In this document: one piece after another, positions 23,997 through 34,637 of the stretch | How the letters are laid out: each line of letters starts with the position of its first letter | Numbering within the stretch: the stretch's first letter is position 1 | Assembly (NCBI GenBank): GCA_003254925.1 | Contig: QANZ01013357.1 | Coordinates: 41,376 to 105,375 of the forward strand | Direction of reading: 5' to 3' | From: Chamaecrista fasciculata | Lineage: Eukaryota > Streptophyta > Magnoliopsida > Fabales > Fabaceae | DNA length: 64,000 nt | Notes under the pieces: generated by a model | What the model was told of the DNA's origin: nothing | The model's database searches: none | The model's input: only the letters and a program-made list of their open reading frames with translations | Made by a program: the position numbers and the translations under genes

Positions 23997-25323
23997 ATGA
24001 GTCGCAAGCGAGAGCGAGACAAACCCTACTTTTCCCGCCACTCCTCCATGCCCAAACGCCGTCGACCTCTTCCCGATCCCCCTGCCGCCGCCTCCGCCGC
24101 CGCCGACAAGCCGACGGCGAGGCCTGCGCCACCGTATGCGGTGGTGGTTATGGGTCTCCCTTTAGACTGCTCCGTTCTCGATCTCAAGTCCAGATTCGAA
24201 ATCTACGGTTCAATTTCCCGCATCCGAATCGACCGTGACGGTGTTGGCTACATCACTTTTCGGAACAAGGAATCTGCCGATGCCGCCATCGCCGCCGGCC
24301 TTGACCCTTCCTTCGGAATCACTGTTAATTCCAAAAAGGTACTTCATTTCTCTATATCCTATGTCAAGAATTAATATCTTAACTTAATTTCAATGAACTT
24401 GTTCGATTTTAATGTATTCTACGAATAGCGGTAAACTCTTACACTCAGCCCTATAATTTTTCAGGGAGGAAACTTACTATTCGGTCCCTTCTTTTTTACT
24501 GAGTCAACAATTTGGTCCCTCATTTATTGAAATAGGCTACTCAGTCCATCATTTATCATAATCATTAACTATTTAGTCCTTTAGTTAAAAATCTTAAATT
24601 ACTTGATGACGCGGACGTTAAATGCTTATATGGCACCATTAAATGTCATTTTGACATCCTAATCATCTAACCCAACCAAACACGACCAACAAACACAATT
24701 AAACCGGTCTAAAATTGAGTCAAATACAAATATGTGTATTACACGTGAAGATTTCATAAGGCATAAACTATTGAAGCATTCCCAAATTCAAACTCTAGGT
24801 AGTACCAAATAGTTAAATATGTGACATTTAACATGTTATATGTTCACTTAATGGCCAAATCATCAGTGTTAGATAGGCTACAGGGACTAACGAGTTGACA
24901 TTTGTAATTTTTGAGAGACCGTATAGTCTGTTTCAAAAATGCAGGGACCAAATAGTTGAAACTGTGAAAATGAAGGGACCAAATAGTAGGTTTCTTCTTT
25001 TTCATGTGTATTTGGGGGAAAGGGGATTAACTGTATATTTCGTACTTTGTTTTTGGATAATTGAGAAAGATGAGTGGATCTTACAGGTGCAGGTGTTGTG
25101 GGCAACTGATCCTCTAGCCATGTGGAGGGAAGGAATAGGTAATAACAAGGAAAAGGGTTCTATGTCTAAACTTTTGCGGCCTGAGGTACCTTTGAGAAGA
25201 CATGGAAGAGGTAATAAACTCGCTTCAGCAATAGTGAATCCGAAAACTAGTGAGAGTAGCTCAGGTACTGTAGATGTGCCTTTCAGGGGCAGAGAAATCA
25301 TTGCTTATGATGATATCCTTTAG
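23997..25323 (+). CDS. Single-RRM RNA-binding protein
   Basis: Exon 1 is 23997-24338 and exon 2 is 25087-25323, joined by a GT-AG intron in phase 0; the product has 192 residues. The N-terminus is basic and Pro/Ala-rich (RKRERDK, MPKRRRPLP). The RRM spans about 47-121, with RNP2 VVVMGLP at 49-55 and RNP1 GVGYITFR at 82-89. The aromatic residues Tyr85 and Phe88 of RNP1 are present. The tail is rich in Arg/Ser/Gly and carries no second domain. The start ATG lies in a good context (caccATGa) ahead of the open frame. Its 748-base intron holds a MULE-like element. From memory, the similar Arabidopsis protein is encoded at At1g27050, whose neighbours resemble the genes downstream here. Confidence 0.85.
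24469..24995. mobile_element. MULE-like element in the RRM gene intron
   Basis: GAAACTTACTATTCGGTCCC at the left is matched by the reverse complement GGGACCAAATAGTAGGTTTC at the right. Inner copies of 'ggtccctcatttatt' also have inverted partners. A clean target duplication was not found. Confidence 0.7.
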
Positions 25324-26814
25324 CCTTGTAATCTGCATTGTAGAGGGTTTCTCTTGTTGTGTAGTAACTATTGGGATTTTAGATTCAGAATTATATGTTT
25401 CTGTTTTAAGATATTGCTTAAGGAGGGAAGCTGCTCGAACAGATGAGGGTAGTAGGAAGTAAATTGTAAAAGCTAGGTAGATATATTATTTCCTTTTCTG
25501 GTTTTTTGAATAATGTCTCAGGTTATATTGGAATGTCAGAATTGATTTGGTATTACCATTTGTGGTTTACCCTATGTATTGGTTGTGAAGATGTAATTTG
25601 TCCTTCGATGATTTCTTGCATAAATTTCAGACCAAAGAGTTAGCAGGAAGCATTTTTGTACCACAGATTGGCTTGATTGTTGTAAGTTTTATTTAAAACT
25701 TTCAATGTTGATGCTTAGAGCAATTTGTATAGTTGGTCAAGTAATGGATGCACAGTAATCAATATGTATGTATGTGCTCATGACCATGTGTTTGAATAAA
25801 GTGTTTCCTGTATTGGAACTGTAATTCAGCATTCAGCAATAGTTCGAAGAAGTTTTCAATGGTTCAATTGGTAGCAAGTGTTTTGATGAGTTCTTTTGAT
25901 GCCGTCCATTGTAATATCTGTTGCATTTCTATTCTTATATTTAGTTGATTGGGAGCAAGAAGCTGCCAGATCAACATGCTGTCATGCTGTGCATGGGTAC
26001 ATACTACATGGTGAATTTATAAAGCCATCATGTATATTTGCATACTAAAGAATCTTCCACATTTCTAAAGTTACTTGCTTAGGTAGGTGTTTCTACTTTA
26101 CTACTAACTAGGCTGTGTTATTTGTTGCTCCTTGATTTTTGTTTAATGGGGTTTGAAGATAATTATTACTATGTTACTATTTCCATTTGTCTTCTTTTAA
26201 CAACATATATTTTTTAGTATATGCTTGAGATTACAGAGGCATGGGAATATGTGGATTGGAGCTACTACGAGAACGACTCATGGTGGTGTTCTGAATCTTT
26301 TCCCTCACGCTTTGGATGAGTATTTGCTAGTTGCTACCCCATTATTGATCTGAAATTCTGAATTTGATTATCATTAGCAAGGTGGCCTGTGGCCATATCA
26401 ATGGAATGAAATGCTTCTACTTGGTGGTCTTAGTTTGCCATCTTGCCAGCTGATTTCCAACCTCATGGTGGAGAGAAAGCAGAATTTATTACAATGGAGA
26501 AAGTTCTGAAACTGTAAAATTGAAGCCAAGAGAGATGAGGTGTTTTCAGATGGGGGTTATTTTGGACCCAAAAAGAAAAAGGGGTTTTGGGTTTACGGAT
26601 TGGGGGAGTAAAGGTTTAGAAAAAAGAAAAAATTTTAGTTTGTTTCTATCAAGATTTTGTTTGTTAATTATTTTCAAAAGCGTGATGCATGATTTTTTTG
26701 TAAAAAAGAACAAACGTTTAAGAAGCTTTATCTAATTATTACAGATCAATGTCGGAATGAAGTCTCAAAGTCGAAGGGATTTTGGCTTGTGTTTTAGTTA
26801 TTTCAACGTACATT
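25324..26814 (+). other. RRM gene 3' flank and intergenic DNA
   Basis: This includes the probable 3' UTR (first few hundred bases). No further gene is supported. A lysine-rich ORF at 26520-26735 is low-complexity and was not accepted. Confidence 0.5.
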
Positions 26815-26831
26815 AGAAAGACTTGCCCAAA

Positions 26832-27015
26832 GCCAATAAAGATTGGCCCAGTTGGTAAGGAGTCAACTCATAAGCCATAAGGTCGTGAGTTCGAATCTCG
26901 CTACCGATGTGAGGGTCTTGTTGGTAGGCGATAAGCGTTCATAGAGCCTTGAGGCCTGTCCTGGCCTCTCGGGGTCCAACTCACCTAAATTTTTTTTAAC
27001 TATAAAAAATAAGAA
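26832..27015 (+). mobile_element. tRNA-derived SINE with 17-bp target duplication
   Basis: The exact 17-mer AGAAAGACTTGCCCAAA flanks it at 26815-26831 and 27016-27032. Near the 5' end, TGGCCCAGTTGG fits a pol III A box, and GTGAGTTCGAATCTC fits a B box. The 3' part has 'gccttgaggcctgtcctgg' and a T run followed by an A-rich end. A 3' fragment of the same family lies reversed at 52628-52704. Confidence 0.92.
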
Positions 27016-27734
27016 AGAAAGACTTGCCCAAATAGTTTAAAACACCATTTAATCAAAATATACTTTAAAACAGTTTAAAATATAGTTTTTATTTTGATTG
27101 ATTTCTGAGTCAAAATAGTTTACAAGTATTAGATGAATGAGTTGTGAGATGGGTCGTTTAGGCTACCTTTTGACTGAAGATTAAGGAGAAGGAAAAGAGG
27201 GAGAGTGAATTGAGATTTTTTTTTTTGTTTTTGTTTGGGAAGTTCAAAATTGAAAGAATATTAAAAGATATCAAATTCCAAATATATCAAATTTAGATAT
27301 TTTAGAGAAGGAATTACTTCCCAAACAAGAAGAGAATAAAAGAAGATTTTAATCTTTCTTTTTATACTATTTTCTCTCATTTCCTTCCACATCCATATTC
27401 ATTAGTTTCGAATGAATTAAATGATATATTTTGTTTAATTTTTATAAATTAAAATTATTTATTTTAATATTTAAATTTTAAAGAATTAAATTTTTAACTT
27501 AGTAATTTTTTAAAATTGAATTTTTAGTTTATTCAACATTTTAATTATTAAATGACATATAATGTTGTCTCTTAAAAGTTGAAAGAGTTACTACTTATCA
27601 TTATAAATCTTCTATATTAATTTAGATTTTGAATAATATTTTTTGTATCTTTATTCCTCCTCTTACACATATATCCTTTTCATAATTTACTCTTAAATTT
27701 ATTAATTATAACATATAAGTATGTATATATATTT

Positions 27735-28565
27735 GGCTTAAGTGCACTTTTGGTCCCAAAACTATGACAAAGGTTTCATTTTGGTCCCATAACTTTTTTC
27801 GTTGCAATTTTGGTCCCATAACTATGACAAAGGTTTCATTTTGGTCTCATAACTTTTTTTGTTGCAATTTTGGTCCCATAACTTCTCAAAAGGTTCCACC
27901 GTTAGTCCCTTGGTGAATTCCATCCATATTTAGCCGTTAAGTATGACGTGGCATAGTGATTAGGATCATGATGTGGCAAAATAAGATGAAATGGACTGAA
28001 ATAGGATCTATATGCAGCATATTAAAACTTATCTATACTCAACCACAATATATACAAAGAGTGGTACTTCCTCTTCCTCATCAGCCCAACGAGACTTCCT
28101 CTTCCTCGTTCCGCTTCCAGATTCGCCGTCGCCGCCGCTTTGGTTGTTCGACTGTGGCTGAGGATCTCATCGACTTCGTCGGCGCCTTCTGCTTAAAGTC
28201 TCTTCTTCCCCACCAGATTGGTCGCTGTCAGTACCACTCTTTGTATATTTTGTGTTTGGGTATAGATAAGTTTTAATATGTTGCATATAGATCCTATTTT
28301 CAGTCCACTTCATCTTATTTTGCCACATCATGATCCTAGTTACTATGTCACGTCATACTTAACGGCTAAATATGGATGGAATTCACCAAGGGACTAATGG
28401 TGGAACCTTTTGAGAAGTTATGAGACCAAAATTTCAACAAAAAAAGTTATGGGATCAAAATGAAACCTTTGTCATAGTTATGAGACCAAAATTACAACAA
28501 AAAAAAGTTATGGGACCAAAATGAAACCTTTGTCATAATTATGGGAACAAAAGTGCACTTAAGCC
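27735..28565. mobile_element. Foldback MULE with GC-rich centre (Pack-MULE-like)
   Basis: Ends are GGCTTAAGTGCACTTTTGGT and its reverse complement. Exact 9-bp duplications TATATATTT lie at 27726-27734 and 28566-28574. Inverted arms extend about 330 bp each (to 'gagtggtac' and 'gtaccactc'). The 160-bp centre, about 28069-28228, is much richer in G and C and stays open in one frame (SSSSFRFQIRRRRRFG and following). It looks like captured gene sequence. Confidence 0.9.
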
Positions 28566-28789
28566 TATATATTTTAAACCTTTGTTCTGTAATTAATCAT
28601 CCAACAAAAACTTAAGAGTACTGTGAAATAGAAACTCCCAAGTTCGATTTCGCAGATGACTATTCATTGAACTTGTATCCTCGTTCTCGTCAATCAACAA
28701 CAAGAGAGGGAGTACTTGCAACTTTAAGGTTTTTCAATTGTCGAGATTCCTTGTATCGCAGAAGAGGCAGAATTAGAAGCCAAAAGCTC

Positions 28790-31700
28790 ATGGAACAAGA
28801 AGAAGAAGAAGAAGAAGACAGCGATAAGAAGAAGAAAGAGGAAGAAGAGAGAGATGTAAATAAACAAGGAATATGGAGTTGGGGTGCCGGAACAGATGGT
28901 CAGTTATGTAGCGGCAGTCTTCAAGACCACTCTGTTCCTCAACTCCTCCGCCTTCCCTCCGCCGCCATCTCCTCCCTTGCCTGCGGCGGCGCTCACGTTC
29001 TCGCCTTGACCTCCGGTACCCACTTTTCTCTTTCATTCTACCACTTTTATTTTTGAGTAAACTAACAATTTGGTCCTTGAAAGATTACCGAGCTGACAAC
29101 TCGATCCCTGAAAGATTAAAATACACATTTAGCCCTTTGAAAAGATCAAAATAGTATACTTTTTAATTCCTAAAAGATTAAAATGGTATACTATTTAGTT
29201 CGGACTAATTAGTATAAAGTTTTGACCTTTCAGGGATTAAACTGTATATTTCAATCAAGTTGTCAACTCAGTGATCTTTTTAAGGACCAAATTGTAAGTT
29301 TACTTATGTTTTTATCTCATTAATTCACATTAAAAGTAGTTAGATCAAAACATCATTTTGGTCCTCAAAACTATGGGTCAGTTTCATTTTAATCTTAAAA
29401 TTTTTTTTTTGTCTCGTTTTAGTCTTCAAATTTTCACATTTTTTATATTTTGGTCCTCAAATGTGATTTCATCTAATTTCTGTTATTATTTCTATCATCA
29501 CTATTTCTTTTTTTATATATGTCATGATAAACAAGTTAATAATGAGAAAAAGAAAAATCTTTATTTGTGATTGATTTTTCTTTGAGAGAGACTGAATATT
29601 ATTTTTCTCTCTTCACCCTCTCACTTATTATATCACATAAGAGAGAACTTCATCTCAATTGTCGATGAAATCATATTTTGAACCAACGGTGGGACAAATG
29701 TGAAAGTTTGAGGACCAAAATAGACAAAAATTAGTTTTAGAAGCAAAATGAAATTGGTCCCATAGTTTGAGGATCAAAATGAGTATATGACCAAATAATT
29801 ATTATACCTAACTTGGCTAATATTTATCCCACCGTCATGGGAAACAAGTTCAGAAAATGGATTTGAGTTGGACATTATGGGTCCTTAGTTGACTTTAGTT
29901 TTTGGGTTTTGGATAAAAAGGTGTTTGATACTTTTCATAATCAAGTGTAATTGTTCGTCAATGAATTTTCTCTTTATGCTCAATTGCTCATAACATAAGT
30001 TGATATGATACATTGAAGCTGGAAAGGTGCTGACATGGGGCAGAGGAAGTTCTGGGCAACTAGGCCATGGAGAAGTTGTTAATCATGCCTTGTATCCTAA
30101 GCCTGTGACATCCTTGGACACCTTCTTCATAACCCATGTTTCTGCTGGTTGGAGCCACTCTGGTTTTGTTTCAGGTTTGTCCTCTCCCATGCTGTCTCTC
30201 TGTCTGTCTCATCTCTTGTGTGTGTGAATGTTTTAAAATCCGGACCGGACAATGAAACGGAAAATATGTTGTGTGTTGAATTGATTGGTTCACTAGTTGA
30301 ACCAGGAGTCAAACTGGATGATGTAATAAATATATAAATAAATATTTTGTGTTTCTCATCTCATCCTCTTTTGTTGTCTCATGCAAGTTTTTTTTTTTCT
30401 TCTGGTTTGTTCTTTGATTGGTTTCACCAGATAATGGATTCCTCTTCACTTGTGGGGATGGCTCTTTTGGTCAGCTTGGCCATGGCGATTACACCTCACA
30501 CTGCTCTCCTCTTCGAGTGTCTTACTTTGTTAATCGGTTCGTCACACAAATCGCTTGCGGCATGCGTCATTCCCTTGTCTTGTTAAAAGGTACTCTTAAA
30601 AAATCTTGTTCATGTCATGGTGTCTGTATTCCTGTTTTGAAATCCACATGCTTCTTGAGACTCTAGGAATATTTAAGGTTAGAGTAACCATTAGTTCTTG
30701 AAAGATACATGAGTTAAAACTTAATCCTTCAAAGTTCAACTTACACTCCTTAATCTCTGAAAGTCGTAGAACCAATACATTTTAGTCCTTTTGCCCATAC
30801 AAGTTAGTGCCTAAAAAAATGCTCTAGGGATTAAGTTGTATTGTCTCTATAATTTTCAAGGATTCAAGTGTGTAAACTAGACTTTCAAGGACCAAATTGT
30901 ATGTTTAGTCTTAAGGTTATGTGCTGATGTTAGTTAGATTACTCTTAAGGCCATTGTGATGATGTAGAAGACAGATCAGTAAACCAAGTTTACGGGTTTG
31001 GATCCGGGAAGCGGGGGCAATTGGGTATCTCCAAAGAGAAGTTAAAATCTGTCAGTGTTCCCAAAGTTCTAAGTGAACTTGAAGATAAGGAAATTGTTGA
31101 CATTGCTGCAAATGGAGATCATAGTCTTGCAATTTCTGGTACGTGTGTATATAATATAAACACAGTTGATGGGCTTCTTTATAATTTTATTGAAATAAAT
31201 CCAATGTTCTCTCTTGGTATTCTTTTGCTGTATCAGTTGATGGGCATCTTTACACATGGGGAAGAGGGTTCAAAGGCTTTGCAGATGCTCACTCTCCTCA
31301 ACGCTTGGATTCTTCTTTGAGGTTTGCTAAAGCTACTCTTGGATGGAACCATGCTTTAGCTTTAACTGGTATGTATTTATTTATAGATAAGTAAACCTAT
31401 TTTTAAGCCCCTAAATTTATCCCAAAACTGAGATTTAGTCCTTAGATATTGGAAATATACATTTTGATACCTAATTTTTATCTAACCTTAACTAATCCCT
31501 GAAACGTTATCCTTGGGGACTAAATAGTTGATATTTGTAAGAAAGACAAAAAGAGAGACCAAAAAGTTTATTTCCAATGTCTAGGGACTAAATTATAATT
31601 TTGGGACAAATTTAAAGATTGAAAAGTATGTTTACGGTGATTTTCAATTATGCCCCTAACGTTTTATTTGTGTCAGTTGTGCCCCCAATATGAAACGTTA

Positions 31701-33654
31701 GTTTCAATTATGCCCCCAATTTCAATCATCCACAAAAGAAAACACCATTTTCGCACGATTTGAGCTTGATTTTGATAAGATTTCATATGGGTTTTAATTT
31801 TCGGACATCACAAACTTGATTCCTTAGATCAATTTCAAAGATTAAGCTCAAAATAGCCCCAAATCCGAAGAAAATGGGACCCGATGAACCCTAAAAAGGA
31901 CCAAAACGAAATGCAGCAAAACGAAGCATTTTTCTCAAAATTTCCATGTGCAAAATGATCCTTAGGAGCCGAAAATGAGTACCCATAAACTCATTTATCA
32001 AAACAAACTGAAACGAACACGGATCTAAGCTCAAAAGTTCCGAAAAACGGTACGCTAACGAGGTTGGGGGCATAAATGAAACTAACGTTTCACATTGGCG
32101 GCACAACTGACACAAATGAAACGTTAGGGGCTTAACTGAAAATCACCGCAAACGTTAGGAGTACGAAAGGGTGTTTTGCCTTTCTCATTTATAGACACTT
32201 GTTGAAGTGTATGATGGGGATGATTCTTTTGTTTTGTAGAAAGGCCTAACCCTCCCCAAAAGAGCTCTCAAAGGGAGAGGGTTGCCTCATTATATATATA
32301 GAGTTAGAAGGCCCTTTAACTAAGCGATGTGGGACTTCAACACGCCCCCCTCATGCCCTACTCGGGCGTGAAGCCAATGGGTTATTCCCAGGGCAGCCCA
32401 CCGTAAGGCTCATCCATCCCACACGCCCAGACCTGCTCTGATACCATGTAGAAAGGCTTAACTCTCCCCAAAAGAGCTCTCAAAGGGAGAGGGTTGCCTC
32501 ATCATATATATAGAGTTAGAAGGCCCTTTAACTAAGTGATGTGGGACTTCAACATGTTTCTTGTTGCATCTGTGTTTGAGATATTTGTAGTTGTTCTTAA
32601 TTATGATATCTGTATAGGCGAGGGGGAAGGTTTTATGCTTGGTGGAAACCACCTTGGAGTGCTTACCGATCCTCAGAATCTGAGCTCACCTGGTAATGCC
32701 TTTTAGTTTAATTTCTCCTTGTATACTTGTTTTGTTGTCTACACTTATTAATTTCTAATCATCAATTTTTTTAGTAAATTTAAAAGAAGCAAATGTGCAG
32801 AAAATCCCTGGTCTTGATGGGATAAAGATTTCTGATATTGCTGCTGGAGCTGAGCACTCAGCTCTTGTCACTGGTAAGATCAATATTCTTTGGTTATACT
32901 TTTCTTTCTTGGGTAAATTATTCTTTGGTATCCTGTGGCTTTACCCTATTCCACCTTAGTACCCTGTGATTTAAAACGTGACATTTTGGTACCCTTAGGT
33001 ATGTACCGTTAACACTTTAGTACCTTGAACAATATTTCCGTTAATTTGGACGGAATTTTGCATGTGCATCATACGTGCATCTCACATGCCTCACTAAAAC
33101 TCGATTTTCTCTAACTTTTGGCCAAAACAAAGATTAAATACAATCTAGATTTCAAAAAACACTTCTAAAATCTGAGAAATCGAAGAGGTGTTTTTCAAAA
33201 TCCAGATTGTGTTTGATCTTTGTTTTGGCCAAAAGTTAGAGAAAACGAGTTGTAGTGAGGCATATTAGATGCACGTGCGAAATTCCGATCAAATCTAACG
33301 AATTTTTTTTTCAGGGTACCAAAGTGTCATGTTTTAAACCACATAGTACCAAAGTGGAATGAGGTCAAACTACAGGGTACCAAAGTGTAATTTGCCATTT
33401 TTTTTTGCTTTGAAATTTACAGAAATATGCTAACTTCTTTGTTTGTTATTAATTTTTCAGAGAATAGAGAAATAAAGACATGGGGTTGGGGTGAGCATGG
33501 CCAACTTGGTTTGGGTGATACATGTGACCAAATCAGTCCTGTAACAGTAAGCCTTGGATGTGATCTGAATGAAGATGAATCCATCAGAGTTTTTTGTGGG
33601 AGTGGCTTCACTTTTGCTATAACTATGCCTTCTTCTAACCCTTCTCAACATTGA
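28790..33654 (+). CDS. RCC1-repeat (beta-propeller) family protein
   Basis: Eight exons: 28790-29015, 30019-30174, 30431-30589, 30971-31138, 31237-31368, 32618-32692, 32775-32873, 33461-33654. All introns are GT-AG and interrupt a codon after its first base, so every exon is phase-compatible; product 402 residues. After a Glu/Lys-rich N-terminus come RCC1 repeats of the type WGAGTDGQL, WGRGSSGQLGHG, CGDGSFGQLGHGD, FGSGKRGQLG, WGRGFKG and WGWGEHGQLGLG. Such seven-bladed propellers act as exchange factors or scaffolds (RCC1, UVR8); the specific UVR8 tryptophans and C-terminus are not evident. It ends NPSQH. An in-frame ATG at 28667 would add 41 basic residues. The closest Arabidopsis protein by recall is that of At1g27060. 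Four of its seven introns carry transposons. Confidence 0.9.
29055..29305. mobile_element. MULE-like element in RCC1 gene intron 1
   Basis: GAGTAAACTAACAATTTGGT on the left is mirrored by ACCAAATTGTAAGTTTACT on the right. The same end type as the telomere-repeat element at 8619. About 250 bp, no ORF. Confidence 0.75.
29341..29792. mobile_element. Second MULE-like element in RCC1 gene intron 1
   Basis: CATTTTGGTCCTCAAAACTA on the left is mirrored by TAGTTTGAGGATCAAAATGA on the right, ending ATATGACC. It belongs with the 'ggtcaaa' group at 15.2 and 22.4 kb. Confidence 0.7.
30675..30925. mobile_element. MULE-like element in RCC1 gene intron 3
   Basis: Left 'ggttagagtaaccattagttcttgaaag' type arm and right arm 'caaggaccaaattgtatg' are inverted but diverged. 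About 250 bp, similar to 29055-29305. Confidence 0.6.
31385..32160. mobile_element. Two adjacent inverted elements in RCC1 gene intron 5
   Basis: The first, about 31385-31636, has 'agtaaacctatttttaagcccc' mirrored by 'aaagattgaaaagtatgttta'. The second, about 31638-32155, has GTGATTTTCAATTATGCCCC mirrored by GGGGCTTAACTGAAAATCAC, with 'aacgtttcat' motifs inside. The second sits against the end of the first. Neither codes for protein. Confidence 0.65.
32235..32554 (-). mobile_element. Complete TRIM retrotransposon
   Basis: Two 108-bp terminal repeats, 32235-32342 and 32447-32554, begin TG and end CA and are nearly identical. The 5-bp duplications TGTTT lie at 32230-32234 and 32555-32559. Read on the minus strand, the internal 104 bp begin with TGGTATCAGAGCAG, the usual primer-binding site for initiator methionine tRNA, directly after the LTR, and end with a purine run GAGGGGGGCG before the second LTR. 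No coding sequence. It sits in intron 5 of the RCC1-type gene, antisense to it. Confidence 0.95.
32914..33395. mobile_element. Inverted element in RCC1 gene intron 7
   Basis: GGTAAATTATTCTTTGGTAT on the left and 'ggtaccaaagtgtaatttgcc' on the right form inverted ends. A central palindromic part ('tgttttggccaaaagttagag') also folds back. No ORF. Confidence 0.7.
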
Positions 33655-33793
33655 AACAAACTTAAACAATAGTGTTATTTTCAGATGCAAACTTTGGACT
33701 CCACTGGTCACATAGTCACAACATGTCATTTTACTCACCTCAAGACTGTAGATTATTCTAATCTACTTAACAAATACTCTAACTGCTATTTCT

Positions 33794-33994
33794 GTAAGAA
33801 TAATCACATGAGTGTGGTATAATGATTCCTCACTTAATTCTTTAATCGAGTGATGGGGATTCGAATCTCAACTTTAGGTATAGAAAACATTACAGGTATA
33901 GAAAACATTACGTGAGCTGTGATCAGCCAAGTGAAGAATTAATCATTGTTTCTAACGGTAAATATCCTGTTTATACAAAAAAAAAAAAAAAGAA
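33794..33994 (+). mobile_element. SINE with A tail and 13-bp target duplication
   Basis: AACTGCTATTTCT occurs exactly at 33781-33793 and 33995-34007. The body has TGGTATAATGATTCC (A-box-like) and GGGGATTCGAATCTC (B box) and ends in a 14-base A run. A 21-base internal phrase 'aggtatagaaaacattac' is duplicated. It lies in the 3' flank of the RCC1-type gene and is a different family from the SINE at 26832. Confidence 0.9.
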
Positions 33995-34007
33995 AACTGC
34001 TATTTCT

Positions 34008-34637
34008 TCGTATCCCTTTCCTTTCCGTAATTCTTGGTTTTTGCTTTTATTTACTAATAATTCCTTGGTCAAAGGGAATTTTGGAATGTCATAATGTATT
34101 GTGTTTGCTACGCCATTCTATGATATTTAAGATTTAAGATACACAGAGTTAATTGAAATATCCCAAATTCCACTTCCTGAACCAACAACAATATAACAGA
34201 GGATCTGATATATGTGATAACGTAAGGAAAACAAACCAGCGTACCAAATGGTCAGTGTTTTCTTCATCAACTTTAACAAAAAGAAAAAAGAAGAAACCAA
34301 TTTAACTGTAAGATTATTATGCTAAAATGAGGATGTCACAGTTGAAACCTGTGATTATGTATGTTGCATCTTCCACAGTGATAAGAACATACTAAATTGC
34401 TTAAAACTGGTTAGCTTGTAATCAGTCAAAATTTCTACATCAATTGGTATCAAAACGTGTTACATTGAGACGTACAGCAACTGATAACCTCAAGTCCAAA
34501 AAATCAATGAGCTACTCACCTAGTATACATTTATTTACACGAGTTAATTGAATGAAAAAACAATGAGACTAACCTAATGCATGTAATCTCATCCTGTCTT
34601 CCTAAGAACTAGCTCATATCATTACTCACTTTTCACG
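34008..34637. other. Convergent intergenic region
   Basis: This lies between the 3' ends of the RCC1-type gene (plus) and the PTST2-type gene (minus). It should contain both 3' UTR ends. No other feature is seen. Confidence 0.5.

Noticed and set aside
24895..25086. In-frame upstream extension of RRM gene exon 2
   Set aside because: It is transposon-arm and intron sequence; the splice acceptor at 25085-25086 restores the RRM frame directly.
26520..26735. 71-residue Lys-rich ORF
   Set aside because: Low-complexity A-rich sequence with no neighbouring exon or motif.
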